Shown: positions 8,115 to 16,751 of the stretch, one piece after another
Layout of the letters: the number at the start of each line of letters is the position of its first letter
Numbering within the stretch: the first letter of the stretch is position 1
Origin: a bacterium
GTDB lineage: Bacteria; Bacillota_I; Bacilli_A; RF39; UBA660
DNA: 44,762 nucleotides
Assembly (NCBI GenBank): GCA_030531425.1
Contig: JAUNNO010000004.1
Span: 1-44,762, forward strand
Direction of reading: 5' to 3'
Program-made: the position numbers and the translations under genes
The notes under the pieces: model-generated
The model's database searches: none
What the model was told of the DNA's origin: nothing
The model's input: only the letters and a program-made list of their open reading frames with translations

Positions 8115-8719
8115 TTATTTTCTTTTAACTAATCTTTTTATTTCATAATAATCTTCAAAATTATTTACTATATTCTCTAACTCATCATGACTTATATGGC
8201 TATGGTAACTATTAAAAAAGCTACTATAGAATTCATCAAATGCTAAAAAATTAAGGAAGTACTGATTATTACGCATACCCCAAACATTTTCATCAGCGTC
8301 AATCGATTGATTAAATTCGTTCAAAAAGGTATGTACTTGTTTTAAATATTCTTTTAGTGGAACATTAATTTCTTTACAAGGAGAACCAAACTTTGTATCT
8401 GCAAAGGTTCTAATCATATCATCAACATTATTTTCAACATAGTCAGTAATTACATTTCCATTTTGATTTATAATTATGTTTCTACTAACATATGGATTTA
8501 TATTATTTTTATAAATTAATGCATATAATGTTTTATCTTCCTCACGATAAAATGCATTTAAATATAAGTATGAAAATCCATCATCTCTAACTCTACTATA
8601 CTCAAATAAATGCCAATTGTTTCTATTATTCTTATCTTCAAGACTATTTAAGTTTATAAACGAAAATCTTTCAGTATCGTTTCCAAATACTATACCTGAT
8701 TACTTGATATTAATTTCAT
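8115..8719 (-). pseudogene. Frameshifted hypothetical gene
   Basis: A start at 8719 (ATGAAATTAATATCAAG) has an excellent ribosome binding site overlapping the upstream stop (TAAGGAGGGTG), but this frame stops after nine codons. A different frame is open from about 8698 to 8115 and encodes about 195 residues (SGIVFGNDTERF... to EIKRLVKRK). One base lost or gained near 8700 would give a single ~200-residue protein. The ATG at 8417 gives only the C-terminal 100 residues. It ends in a basic tail like its neighbours. No family recognised. A sequencing error or a recent mutation would look the same. Confidence 0.6.
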
Positions 8720-8734
8720 AATCTAACACCCTCC

Positions 8735-9868
8735 TTAATGATTATCTTTTTTAATTAGTTTTAATTTTCTACTAATATCTTCTGTTTCAATTTCCCTTCT
8801 ACTTTCTCTTGGAAGTTTTTCACTAATTTCATCATAATCTTCATCATAATTATACATGTAATTATTATCTTCTGTGCATTGTTCTAAAAGTACTCTTGCA
8901 TGGGCTTTTATATCTGCTCCTTTAACTTCTCTTGCGAAAAGAAAATTATAAGTAAAGTTTTTACTATCGATAACGATTTTAGCATGTGCTTTTATATCTG
9001 CACCAACTATATCTCTAGCAAAATAATAATTTTCTTTAACATTTTTACTGTTTAATACTATTTGCTCATGAGCTTTAATATCTGCTCCTTTGATTTTGAT
9101 TGCAAAAAGGCAACTATAATATGGATTGTTTGCTTTTAATATTAATTTTTCAAAAGCTTTAATATCCGCTCCTTCAACTTTAGCAGCAAAATTATACCAA
9201 CTATCAATATCTTTACTATCAAGCACTATTCTTTCATGAGACTTAATATCTGCACCTTTTACATCTCCTGCAAATAAACAACAAAGCTTAGGATCTTTGC
9301 TTGCCAACACTACTTTTTCATGTGCTTTTATATCTGCACCCTCTATTTCTTTTGCAAAATAATAACTAAGTTGAGCATCATTACTATCTAATATAACTTT
9401 TTCATGAGCTTTTAGATCTATGAAATCTCTAATAAACTTCAATTTAGCAAATAAATAACTAATCGCTGGATTTTTCCCATCTAATATAATTCTTTCTAGT
9501 TGCTTTATCTTCTCTTTCTTGTCTTTAATCTTAGGATAATACATTACTTCATCAGTAAATTTAAAACAGTTTTCAGGATCTTTACTTTCTAATATTACAT
9601 TAAGATGATCAGTAATATCCATTTTATCCTCAACTAAAAATGATGCATAATTAATATTACATTCTATGTCTTTACTATTTAACACTACTTTTTGGTGTGC
9701 GTTAATGTCTGCCCCTGTTATACGACCAGCAAAAAAACAGGATAATCTTGGATTATTCAATTTTAATATACTTTCTTCAAATCTTTGTATGGTAGCATCA
9801 GAACCATATCTTGAATGAAATCTACGAATACTTTTAATTAAGTCTTCAACTATTTCTTCTTTATTCAT
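8735..9868 (-). CDS. Protein of ten ~28-residue GADIKAHE repeats
   Basis: A 377-residue protein from the ATG at 9868, preceded by GGGAGG; the upstream ATG at 9883 overlaps that site. From about residue 40 it consists of tandem units with consensus FAxxVKGADIKAHEKIVLxSKDxxxxYY, about ten copies. Units 2-4 are diverged and the last seven are highly regular. Each unit likely makes two short helices, giving an alpha-solenoid. It ends ISRKLKLIKKDNH, the shared tail. Its stop codon forms part of the next gene's ribosome binding site. Near-identical DNA repeats make copy-number change likely. Similar repeat proteins occur in gut Bacillota; their function is not known to me. Confidence 0.65.
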   Translation of the reverse strand: MNKEEIVEDLIKSIRRFHSRYGSDATIQRFEESILKLNNPRLSCFFAGRITGADINAHQKVVLNSKDIECNINYASFLVEDKMDITDHLNVILESKDPENCFKFTDEVMYYPKIKDKKEKIKQLERIILDGKNPAISYLFAKLKFIRDFIDLKAHEKVILDSNDAQLSYYFAKEIEGADIKAHEKVVLASKDPKLCCLFAGDVKGADIKSHERIVLDSKDIDSWYNFAAKVEGADIKAFEKLILKANNPYYSCLFAIKIKGADIKAHEQIVLNSKNVKENYYFARDIVGADIKAHAKIVIDSKNFTYNFLFAREVKGADIKAHARVLLEQCTEDNNYMYNYDEDYDEISEKLPRESRREIETEDISRKLKLIKKDNH

Positions 9869-9966
9869 AAAACCTCCCTGCATACATGAATATTATATCA
9901 TGATTTGATACAAGTTTAGTAAAACTCGTTGATTAATATAATAGCATAAATACTATGTTTTTGCAA
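9868..9966 (-). promoter_or_regulatory. Duplicated promoter/leader, copy 2
   Basis: Minus-strand TTGCAA (9961-9966), 17-bp spacer, TATTAT (9938-9943), then a leader ending at GGGAGG before the ATG at 9868. The promoter core is identical to that at 6794-6822. The leader between promoter and gene has diverged except for ATATTATATCAT near the start. Confidence 0.65.
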
Positions 9967-9983
9967 ATTTGAGAAGTTCATTT

Positions 9984-10592
9984 CTATATGATTTTATCTA
10001 AATAGTTTTTAAGTGCTTTTTTAATATATGAAAAATCTTCTTCTGTCATTATTTTCATACACTTTTCAAGTGGTTTACGATTACCTTTTGATATTGTAAA
10101 AAAGTTTTCATTGATGTCAAAATTTTCCATTTCATTGTTTACAAAAATCTTTAATCCCTGATTTTTCGTGAATATTATAGATATTACATTCTTGATTCTA
10201 TTTTTCTTATATACTATTTCTTTTTTAGTTACTCTTCTACATAGTTTTGGGCTAATTGATAATATTATATCATTTAATTGATTAAATCTATCTATATCTA
10301 TTTGTGGTCTATTATCATAATGTTTTTCTATAGGATATAAGTCTACCACATTCATGTCATATATTACATTTTTTCTTTTTGCAATTTCTTTATTCATATA
10401 TTGTTTAAATTCCAGTGTGTTCCTTATTGATTTTTTTCCATATAAATCTTCAATTACTAAAAATTCTACATCATATTTATACTCAAGTTTTCTACCTTGA
10501 GTGAGGTATGCATTTTCAAAAGTGTAAGTGTCTCTTGCTAACATACCAGGTACAAAATTGTCATCGATGGTCGTTTTGCCCTTATTTTTCAA
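9984..10592 (-). CDS. 5'-truncated hypothetical (possible DUF5655-like C-terminus)
   Basis: An open frame of about 200 residues with no convincing start: TTG 10592 and ATG 10544 both lack ribosome binding sites. The frame is continuous, apart from a single TAG, with the truncated PBP gene upstream, so this is probably the 3' part of a gene whose start was lost at the junction. The C-terminal ~70 residues (NVISIIFTKNQGLKIFVNN ... MTEEDFSYIKKALKNYL) resemble the end of DUF5655-type domains found in nuclease-like proteins; I hold this weakly. The N-terminal part (EFLVIEDLYGKKSIRNTLEF) is not recognised. Confidence 0.45.
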   Translation of the reverse strand: MKNKGKTTIDDNFVPGMLARDTYTFENAYLTQGRKLEYKYDVEFLVIEDLYGKKSIRNTLEFKQYMNKEIAKRKNVIYDMNVVDLYPIEKHYDNRPQIDIDRFNQLNDIILSISPKLCRRVTKKEIVYKKNRIKNVISIIFTKNQGLKIFVNNEMENFDINENFFTISKGNRKPLEKCMKIMTEEDFSYIKKALKNYLDKII

Positions 10593-10613
10593 CGATTTCT
10601 TTTTTATCTCTGG

Positions 10614-11672
10614 CTATGCTACTAGGTTACAGGAATTTTCTACTACCTGCAAATATGTTTGCGCCCCATGACCTCCTGCTTTCCAACAATGTAATTTAGC
10701 ACCACCAACAGTGATAGAACCAGAGTCATAAAAAGTATCTTTTTCAAGATCTACTATATTTTCTTCCAAAGATGAAGCTAAAGTTATTATTTTGAATGTA
10801 GATCCTGGCTCATAAGTCATCCAAATAGGTAAATTTCTATTTATATCTTCTATACTATAATCAGAATAATTATTTGGTTCAAAATTAGGCCTAGATGAAA
10901 TTGCAAGTACCTCTCCTGTATTTGGATCCATAACTATCCCAAGTGCTTGATCTGGATTATATTTAGATACGGCATTATCAAGTTCTCTTTCTAAGGCTTG
11001 TTGGATTTTTAAATTAATTGTTAATGTCATATTAACGCCACTTTGCGGTTGCTCGTATATTTGTGACATAGATAGACTATTTCCTTTAGCATCACTAAAA
11101 TATTTTATAGCACCATTACTTCCTGTTAGATAATCATCGTATATAAGTTCAAGCCCACTAAGCCCTTGATTATCAATTCCAACGAAACCTAAAGTATGTG
11201 AAAGTAATGTGTTAAATGGATAATTTCTTTTAGCTTCTTTTACTAAATAAACACCACTATATCCTAGACTATTTATTTTATCTGCAACTTCATAACTTAA
11301 ATTTCTACCTTCCGGATGTACTCTTTCTATCGAAGTTTTCTTTGATACGTGCTTATACATCTCATCATAACTAACCTCTAATATTTCTGATAGTTTTTTT
11401 GAAACCTCTTCTTTATTTTCTATTTGGTTTGGTATAAGTACTAATGATGTTGTAGTAATATTAGAAGCAAGTTCAAGCCCATTTCTATCATAAATAATTC
11501 CCCTATTAGAAGCAAGAGGTAAGTTTCTACTCCAAAGACTTGTCGCATAATTATTTAATTTCTTATAATCTATTACTTGAATATAAAACACTTTACCTAT
11601 TATTACTAAAAATAAAATAATTGTTATTAATATTATTATTTTTATTCTAATATGTATATTTTTAAAAAACAT
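10614..11672 (-). pseudogene. SpoVD-position class B PBP, truncated after SxN
   Basis: Residues ~8-28 form a membrane anchor. A PBP dimerisation domain follows, then the transpeptidase domain with the nucleophile motif in YEPGSTFKII and the SxN motif in VENSCN. The protein then ends after LVA, where the family continues with ~230 more residues including KTG. A penicillin-binding enzyme without KTG would not be active. In Bacillus the gene after pbpB is spoVD, needed for spore cortex, which fits position and sequence. The DNA to the left is the accessory island, so an insertion or deletion at about 10,614-10,635 removed or displaced the 3' end. Confidence 0.8.
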
Positions 11673-11766
11673 TTAATCACCAATAAATTATATAATTTTT
11701 ATTAAATTAATATAACTTAGCCCAATCAAATTCACAAAATATCAATATAATACTATGAGGTAAAAT

Positions 11767-12288
11767 ATGTTTGTTGAGGCAATTTTAACAGCTTTTATAG
11801 TAAGTATAGATGGCTTTTTTTCAGGATTCGCTGTAGGAGTTAAAAAAACAAAAATTAGTATTGATAAGCTTATTATAATAAGTATAATACCTATATTAAT
11901 GGCAATTCCTATTATGTTCTTAGGAAGTTTAATTAAAGGATTTATTTGCCAGAAAGTTGCTAATTATATTGGTTTTATATTATTTGTTTTTTTGGCAATA
12001 AATTCGCTAGTACAAATAAAAAAAGATAATAATGAAGATAACGTAAATATAATTACAAGCATTATAATAGGTATTACAATAGGAATAGATTCTTCTATAA
12101 GTGCTTTTTCATTAGCGTTAAATAATCACAATCCTATAATAACACCATTTTATTTTGGAATAAGTCATGGATTACTTATTTTCTTAGGTAATTATTTAGC
12201 TCGAATGAAAAAAATTTTAAAACTAGATTTTTTAAAATATTCTAGCCCTATACTTTTTACTTTAATTGCAATTTTTAAAATAATATAA
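11767..12288 (+). CDS. YtaF/MntP-like membrane protein
   Basis: A 173-residue polytopic membrane protein with about six helices and a GAGGT site before the ATG. SIDGFFSGFAVGVKK and GITIGIDSSISAFSLAL are the two acidic-residue helices typical of the MntP/YtaF (DUF204) family, arranged as an internal repeat; ISHGLLIFLGNYL is the last conserved block. MntP exports manganese, while YtaF members are annotated as sporulation membrane proteins. It is read against its PBP neighbours and lies between them, which is unusual for this cluster. Confidence 0.75.
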   Translation: MFVEAILTAFIVSIDGFFSGFAVGVKKTKISIDKLIIISIIPILMAIPIMFLGSLIKGFICQKVANYIGFILFVFLAINSLVQIKKDNNEDNVNIITSIIIGITIGIDSSISAFSLALNNHNPIITPFYFGISHGLLIFLGNYLARMKKILKLDFLKYSSPILFTLIAIFKII

Positions 12289-12311
12289 AAATAGGATTGA
12301 ATCCTATTTTT
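12287..12311. terminator. Bidirectional intrinsic terminator
   Basis: AAAAATAGGATT pairs with AATCCTATTTTT around one base, with T-runs on both strands. It serves the converging YtaF-like gene (plus) and the large PBP (minus). Confidence 0.8.
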
Positions 12312-12313
12312 AT

Positions 12314-14680
12314 TTATTCAACATTTCTTTCTAAAGTTATATTTAAAATAGATTTTAAATCTATACTTGATCCTTCAATAATACTTTGACTTGTAACATA
12401 ACCATAACCTTCAAATGAATATTGCAAACCAATTAAATTACAAAAATTTATAACATCCAATCTAGACCAATTAATAATATTTGGCATAATATAGTTTGTT
12501 GAATTAGTAATTAAAAATACTTTATCATTATAAAGAAGCTCTACATTCTTTTCAGGATATTGTTTTACAACTTTATTTCCATCACCTATTCTTATAACAT
12601 TTAATTTATTTTCAGAAAGTTCTGAAAATACTTTATCCGTATCTTTATTTATATAAGAAGATAACGTATATGAATTATCAGAAGAGTTAGACTCTTCATT
12701 ATTAGACATTGATTTATATTTAGAAATATTTTGTATTAATTCTTTAATATTGTCAGGTAATGTTTGCGACATATCATGTTCTGGTTGTTTAGAAGCTGCA
12801 TATATTATAATTTCAGGATCATCTTTTGGATACATTAATGCAATAGATACGATGTAATCATTTGCACCAGTAAGATATCCTTTTTTTCCATATATTTGAG
12901 CTGTTCCTGTCTTTCCTATTATATTATATCCTTCCAAATAATATCTGTTTCCAGTTGGACTTTCTTTTTGAATTACACTTTCCATTAAATCTTTAATTTT
13001 ATTTATAGTATTTGTACTAACTAACCTATCGCTAGTATCTACTTTTGTTTTAAATTCTTCTTTTGTATTTATATCTACCATTTTATCTATTATATGAGGT
13101 TTTACCATAACACCATCATTGGCAATTATTGATAAAGCTTGCAATTGTTGTATAGGTGTTGTTGAGATACCTTGTCCAAAACCTGCTGACATAATTTCTG
13201 TTTCATACTTAAAAGAGACATTACCTTTCTCTTCATTTGAAAGTTCTATTCCTGTTTTATTATTAAATCCATATTTTTCTAAGCACTGTTTTAATTCATC
13301 CATTGACAAATAATCTTTTATTATATTGATAATACCAACATTTGATGAATATGAAAAACCTTGATCATAAGATAAATAACCCCACCCATTAATATCCCAG
13401 TCGTGTACTACATCTCCATTTGAAAATTCATAACTACCGCTTAAATAAGTTTTATCTCCATTATATCCACCTTTTTCTATGGCACACATATATGTATAAA
13501 TTTTCATAACGCTACCAGGCTCATACGAATAAGAAACAAGTGGATTTTGATAACTCATATCACTAGATAAATTATTTGGATTATATGATGGTGATGTTGC
13601 TGAAGCTAAAATAGAACCATCCTTAGCATCCATAACGGAAATTATAGTCCATTTAGGATTATAAAATTCTTCTATATTATTTACCGCAGATTCTGCAAAT
13701 CTTTGTATATTTGAATCAAGTGTTAAATATATATCATATCCGTCTTTAGATTCAATTCTTTCTTCTGGAGTATCTGGAATTTTATATCCATATTTATCTT
13801 GTTGATACTTTACATATCCATCTACACCCACTAATTTATCTTCAAAATTACTTTCAATACCAAGCTCGCCTACTATTGTCAAATCTAGTGGTTTTAATAT
13901 ATCATAATCTGTAACATTAACCACTATATTAGCAAGTGTAAGCCCATCAGACTTTATAAGTAATATACTACTTCCTTTTTTTATTGCTTTTACATTAGTA
14001 TTTTTAACATTAACTATTTTATCATTAAAATTTTCTATTGTTACTGAAGAATAATTATCAAAAAAATTTTTATAATAATCATATAAATCGTATTCTTCAC
14101 CTAATTTTATATTTATTCTTGTATACTGCTTTGCATATCCTATTATATATGATGCAAAATCACCATTTGGATAATACCTTTTTACAGTTTCAGAAAAAGC
14201 TATTCCAGGTAAATCTAATTCTTCTATAGCTATTTTTGTTAATTCAGTTAAATTTTTACCTATAGTACCAAATTCTACTTGTTTAGAGTTTTTATTTAAT
14301 CTTTCTAATATATAATCTTTATTCTCTTCACCTAAAATAGTTGCTAATTTAATTGCCGTATACTCCTTATCAACGACATGTTCTGGATAATTATCATCTA
14401 CAGTTCTTGATGGATCTAGATATGCAATTAAAGTATAAGAAGAAATATTTTGAGCTAAAACATTACCTTCTATATCATATATATTTCCCCTTTTAGCAGT
14501 TAGAATATTAGTAACAGTATTTCTATTGGCAGCAAAACTTTTCATATCTATTCCATAAACTTTTTTAGAAAGAGCTAAATAACAAAATTGTATAAATAAT
14601 ATAGATATAACTATAAAAAATGTTAAAAAGCAAATTAAAGGAGCATTCCATTTTTTATTTTTTATATTATTTTGTTTCAT
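12314..14680 (-). CDS. Class B PBP / FtsI-like transpeptidase with PASTA domain
   Basis: A 788-residue peptidoglycan transpeptidase of division. One membrane helix lies at ~12-34, then the PBP dimerisation domain, then the transpeptidase with all three motifs: SxxK in YEPGSVMKIY, SxN in YSSNVGI, and KTG in IGKTGTAQIYGKKGYL. A PASTA domain occupies the C-terminal ~65 residues (MPNIINWSRLDVINFC...). This is the PBP2B position of the dcw cluster. The start has GAGGTGA upstream. A terminator-like hairpin between ftsL and this gene suggests partly separate expression. Neighbouring Ser/Asn-rich sequence at ~660-680 looks like a linker. Confidence 0.92.
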   Translation of the reverse strand: MKQNNIKNKKWNAPLICFLTFFIVISILFIQFCYLALSKKVYGIDMKSFAANRNTVTNILTAKRGNIYDIEGNVLAQNISSYTLIAYLDPSRTVDDNYPEHVVDKEYTAIKLATILGEENKDYILERLNKNSKQVEFGTIGKNLTELTKIAIEELDLPGIAFSETVKRYYPNGDFASYIIGYAKQYTRINIKLGEEYDLYDYYKNFFDNYSSVTIENFNDKIVNVKNTNVKAIKKGSSILLIKSDGLTLANIVVNVTDYDILKPLDLTIVGELGIESNFEDKLVGVDGYVKYQQDKYGYKIPDTPEERIESKDGYDIYLTLDSNIQRFAESAVNNIEEFYNPKWTIISVMDAKDGSILASATSPSYNPNNLSSDMSYQNPLVSYSYEPGSVMKIYTYMCAIEKGGYNGDKTYLSGSYEFSNGDVVHDWDINGWGYLSYDQGFSYSSNVGIINIIKDYLSMDELKQCLEKYGFNNKTGIELSNEEKGNVSFKYETEIMSAGFGQGISTTPIQQLQALSIIANDGVMVKPHIIDKMVDINTKEEFKTKVDTSDRLVSTNTINKIKDLMESVIQKESPTGNRYYLEGYNIIGKTGTAQIYGKKGYLTGANDYIVSIALMYPKDDPEIIIYAASKQPEHDMSQTLPDNIKELIQNISKYKSMSNNEESNSSDNSYTLSSYINKDTDKVFSELSENKLNVIRIGDGNKVVKQYPEKNVELLYNDKVFLITNSTNYIMPNIINWSRLDVINFCNLIGLQYSFEGYGYVTSQSIIEGSSIDLKSILNITLERNVE

Positions 14681-14741
14681 ATTATACTATCACCTCACGT
14701 TTTCAATTCTCAACTATCCAATACTATATTAATTATAACAC

Positions 14742-14767
14742 AAAAAATATGCTAAAGCATATTTTTT
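14742..14767. terminator. Symmetrical terminator between ftsL and the PBP gene
   Basis: AAAAAATATGCT pairs perfectly with AGCATATTTTTT, giving T-runs on both strands, and overlaps the ftsL stop codon. In the direction of the operon it would attenuate transcription from ftsL into the PBP gene. A TATAAT box follows on the minus strand (about 14,732-14,737). Confidence 0.7.
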
Positions 14768-15068
14768 ATTTAACCACTACTATATTTTCATTATTATAAG
14801 CAAGACCCATATCCTTTAAAACTCCACTCATATTTTCATATGAAGTAAGTTCATTTACTTGCATAGCTAAGCTTTGGTTCTTTTTTTCTTGGTTTTCAAT
14901 TTTATACGAAACTTTTTCTATATCCATTTTTAGTGTACTAATCCCTGCGCTAGAAAAAACTTTTATAACTATAGTAAGACAAAAACACATAACGCCTAAT
15001 GTATAAAGCATCCTTTCACCTTTACTTAATCTAATTTTTCTTTTAGTTTTTTTCATATTATCAACCAA
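14766..15068 (-). CDS. ftsL: Cell division protein FtsL
   Basis: A 100-residue bitopic membrane protein: basic cytoplasmic N-terminus (KKTKRKIRLSKGER), one membrane helix (LYTLGVMCFCLTIVIKVFS), then a coiled coil (IEKVSYKIENQEKKNQSLAMQVNEL) ending near the C-terminus. This is the FtsL/DivIC plan. Its start overlaps the rsmH stop by 8 nt, so the two are translationally coupled. FtsL sequences are poorly conserved; position and topology carry the call. Confidence 0.85.
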   Translation of the reverse strand: MVDNMKKTKRKIRLSKGERMLYTLGVMCFCLTIVIKVFSSAGISTLKMDIEKVSYKIENQEKKNQSLAMQVNELTSYENMSGVLKDMGLAYNNENIVVVK

Positions 15069-15969
15069 TTCTTTCTATTATTCTAAGCTTAGCACTTCTT
15101 GATCTTTTATTTTCTTCTACTTCTTCTTTAGTAGGTTCTATTGTTTTTAAAACTCTAAATTTTGGTAAAAATTCTTTAGGAACTACTGGTAAATGTTTTA
15201 AATTATCATCAATTTTACTTACCTCGTTAAAAATTTTCTTACAAATTCTATCTTCAAGAGAATGAAATGTTATAACGCAAATCCTTCCACCTATATTTAT
15301 TAAATCTAGAGAATCTCTCAGGCTTTTTTCAAAAACATTTAATTCATCATTAACTTCAATTCTTATAGCTTGAAAAACTTTACGAGCAGGATGTTTTTCT
15401 CTTCTATATTTTTCTGGAACATTATTTTTTATTACTTCTACTAACTCTAAAGTAGTAGTAATAGGTCTTGAATTAATAATTCCTTTAGCTATACTTGGAG
15501 CATATTTTTCTTCTCCATATTTATAAAAAATATCAACTAACTCATCATAACTATATGAATTAACTATATAGTATGCATCTAGCGAATTATTTTTATTCAT
15601 TCTCATATCTAATCTTGAATCCAAATGAAAGCTAAAACCTCTTTCTTTTTCATCTAACTGTGGACTTGATACACCAAGATCATATAATATTCCATCTACT
15701 TTAGTTATATTTCTTTTGGCTAACTCATCTTTTATATTAACAAAATTACTATTTATTATCTCAAAATTATTTCTGATTAAATTTAATTTATCAAAGCTTT
15801 TTTTTATTGCTTCTGTATCTTGATCAAAGGCGAATAAATACCCCTTATTTATTCTTTTCAAAATTTCACTACTATGCCCTGCATAGCCAAGTGTACAATC
15901 TACTATAGTACTATCATCTTTCAAATTTAAGTTTTCTATACTTTCATTAAGCAATACAGACTTATGCAT
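15061..15969 (-). CDS. rsmH: 16S rRNA (cytosine-1402-N4)-methyltransferase
   Basis: A 302-residue SAM-dependent methyltransferase (MraW). The conserved N-terminus HKSVLLNESIENL, the SAM-binding motif IVDCTLGYAGHS, GILYDLGVSSPQLDEKERGFSF, DARLDMRM-type (LDSRLDMRM) and the late block VITFHSLEDRICKKIF are all present, at full family length. It methylates C1402 of 16S rRNA in the ribosomal P site. It overlaps mraZ upstream and ftsL downstream by 8 nt each. Confidence 0.96.
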   Translation of the reverse strand: MHKSVLLNESIENLNLKDDSTIVDCTLGYAGHSSEILKRINKGYLFAFDQDTEAIKKSFDKLNLIRNNFEIINSNFVNIKDELAKRNITKVDGILYDLGVSSPQLDEKERGFSFHLDSRLDMRMNKNNSLDAYYIVNSYSYDELVDIFYKYGEEKYAPSIAKGIINSRPITTTLELVEVIKNNVPEKYRREKHPARKVFQAIRIEVNDELNVFEKSLRDSLDLINIGGRICVITFHSLEDRICKKIFNEVSKIDDNLKHLPVVPKEFLPKFRVLKTIEPTKEEVEENKRSRSAKLRIIERIG

Positions 15970-16396
15970 AACTATCTCCTGAAAATAAGCTATCTGCTAA
16001 AGATGAAATATTTTCTTCATTATTTGCAATAAATTCTTCCCAACGTTCTTTACTCCAAATTTCTAATTTTTCATCTACACCAATGATAATACAATCTTTT
16101 TTTAAATTTGCAAACTCGATTAATGGATTTGGAATATTTATTCTTCCATTTAAATCATACTCACATATAGTAGCTCCAGATAAAAATATTCTCATAAATT
16201 GTCTTTTATCTTTTGTATCAGGTAACTGTTTATACTTGTCAATTATTCTATCCCAAGAATTTTTAGGATATACAAATAGGCATCCATCTAATCCTCTAGT
16301 AACTATAAAATTTTCTCCTAAATCATCACGAAGTTTTGCAGGAATTATAATTCGTCCTTTAGAATCAATACTGTGATGATACTCCCCCATAAACAT
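15962..16396 (-). CDS. mraZ: Transcriptional regulator MraZ
   Basis: A 145-residue protein with two AbrB-like SpoVT domains: MFMGEYHHSIDSKGRIIIPA and the second copy near ATICEYDLNGRINIPNPL. The ATG at 16396 gives the standard MraZ N-terminus and is 8 nt after AGGTGG; the longer reading frame to 16429 runs over the operator and is not used. It heads the dcw operon and, as is known for the family, is expected to repress its own promoter through repeats directly upstream. Confidence 0.95.
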   Translation of the reverse strand: MFMGEYHHSIDSKGRIIIPAKLRDDLGENFIVTRGLDGCLFVYPKNSWDRIIDKYKQLPDTKDKRQFMRIFLSGATICEYDLNGRINIPNPLIEFANLKKDCIIIGVDEKLEIWSKERWEEFIANNEENISSLADSLFSGDSYA

Positions 16397-16404
16397 AGAA
16401 ATCA

Positions 16405-16439
16405 ACCACCTTAAACCACTTTCAGTCACCTTGTACCAC
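16405..16439 (-). promoter_or_regulatory. MraZ operator: four GTGGT-type boxes at 10-bp steps
   Basis: On the minus strand GTGGT occurs at 16439, 16419 and 16409 and GTGAC at 16429, each exactly 10 bp apart, so all face one side of the helix. They lie between the -10 box (16441-16446) and the mraZ start. Tandem GTGG boxes at this period are the known binding pattern of MraZ. Confidence 0.85.
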
Positions 16440-16440
16440 T

Positions 16441-16469
16441 ATTATATAATATTTAATAAAGTTTGTAAA
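16441..16469 (-). promoter_or_regulatory. Promoter of mraZ-rsmH-ftsL
   Basis: TTTACA (16464-16469), 17-bp spacer and TATAAT (16441-16446) on the minus strand. The operator repeats start one base downstream of the -10 box. Confidence 0.8.
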
Positions 16470-16480
16470 CATATTTTTAT

Positions 16481-16505
16481 AAAAAAAAGAACTATTTACA
16501 GTTCT
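16481..16505 (-). terminator. Terminator of rpsP-khpA
   Basis: Minus strand AGAACT-GTAAAT-AGTTCT followed by eight T, directly after the khpA stop and upstream of the mraZ promoter. Confidence 0.8.
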
Positions 16506-16506
16506 T

Positions 16507-16749
16507 CTATAATGAATCTATATTAATTCTTATTTTTCCAAGCTTTTTATTATAAGCTGCAGCTTGTACTATTGTTCTAATAGAATTAGCAATTACTCCC
16601 GATTTTCCTATTACAACACTCATATAAGAGTTTGGAACTAACACTTGTATTATAATATTTTCATTAGCATCTATTTGATTTACTTTAATATCTATATCAC
16701 AAGGAAGTAATTTTTTTACAATAAATTCTGTTAACTCAACTAACTCCAT
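16507..16749 (-). CDS. khpA: KH-domain RNA-binding protein KhpA
   Basis: An 80-residue single KH domain. The GxxG loop is in VVIGKSGVIANSIRTIV, followed by the usual basic end (KKLGKIRINID). KhpA (YlqC) works with KhpB/Jag in RNA binding linked to cell-wall synthesis and division. It lies 2 nt after rpsP, the standard Bacillota arrangement. Confidence 0.93.
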   Translation of the reverse strand: MELVELTEFIVKKLLPCDIDIKVNQIDANENIIIQVLVPNSYMSVVIGKSGVIANSIRTIVQAAAYNKKLGKIRINIDSL

Positions 16750-16751
16750 AA

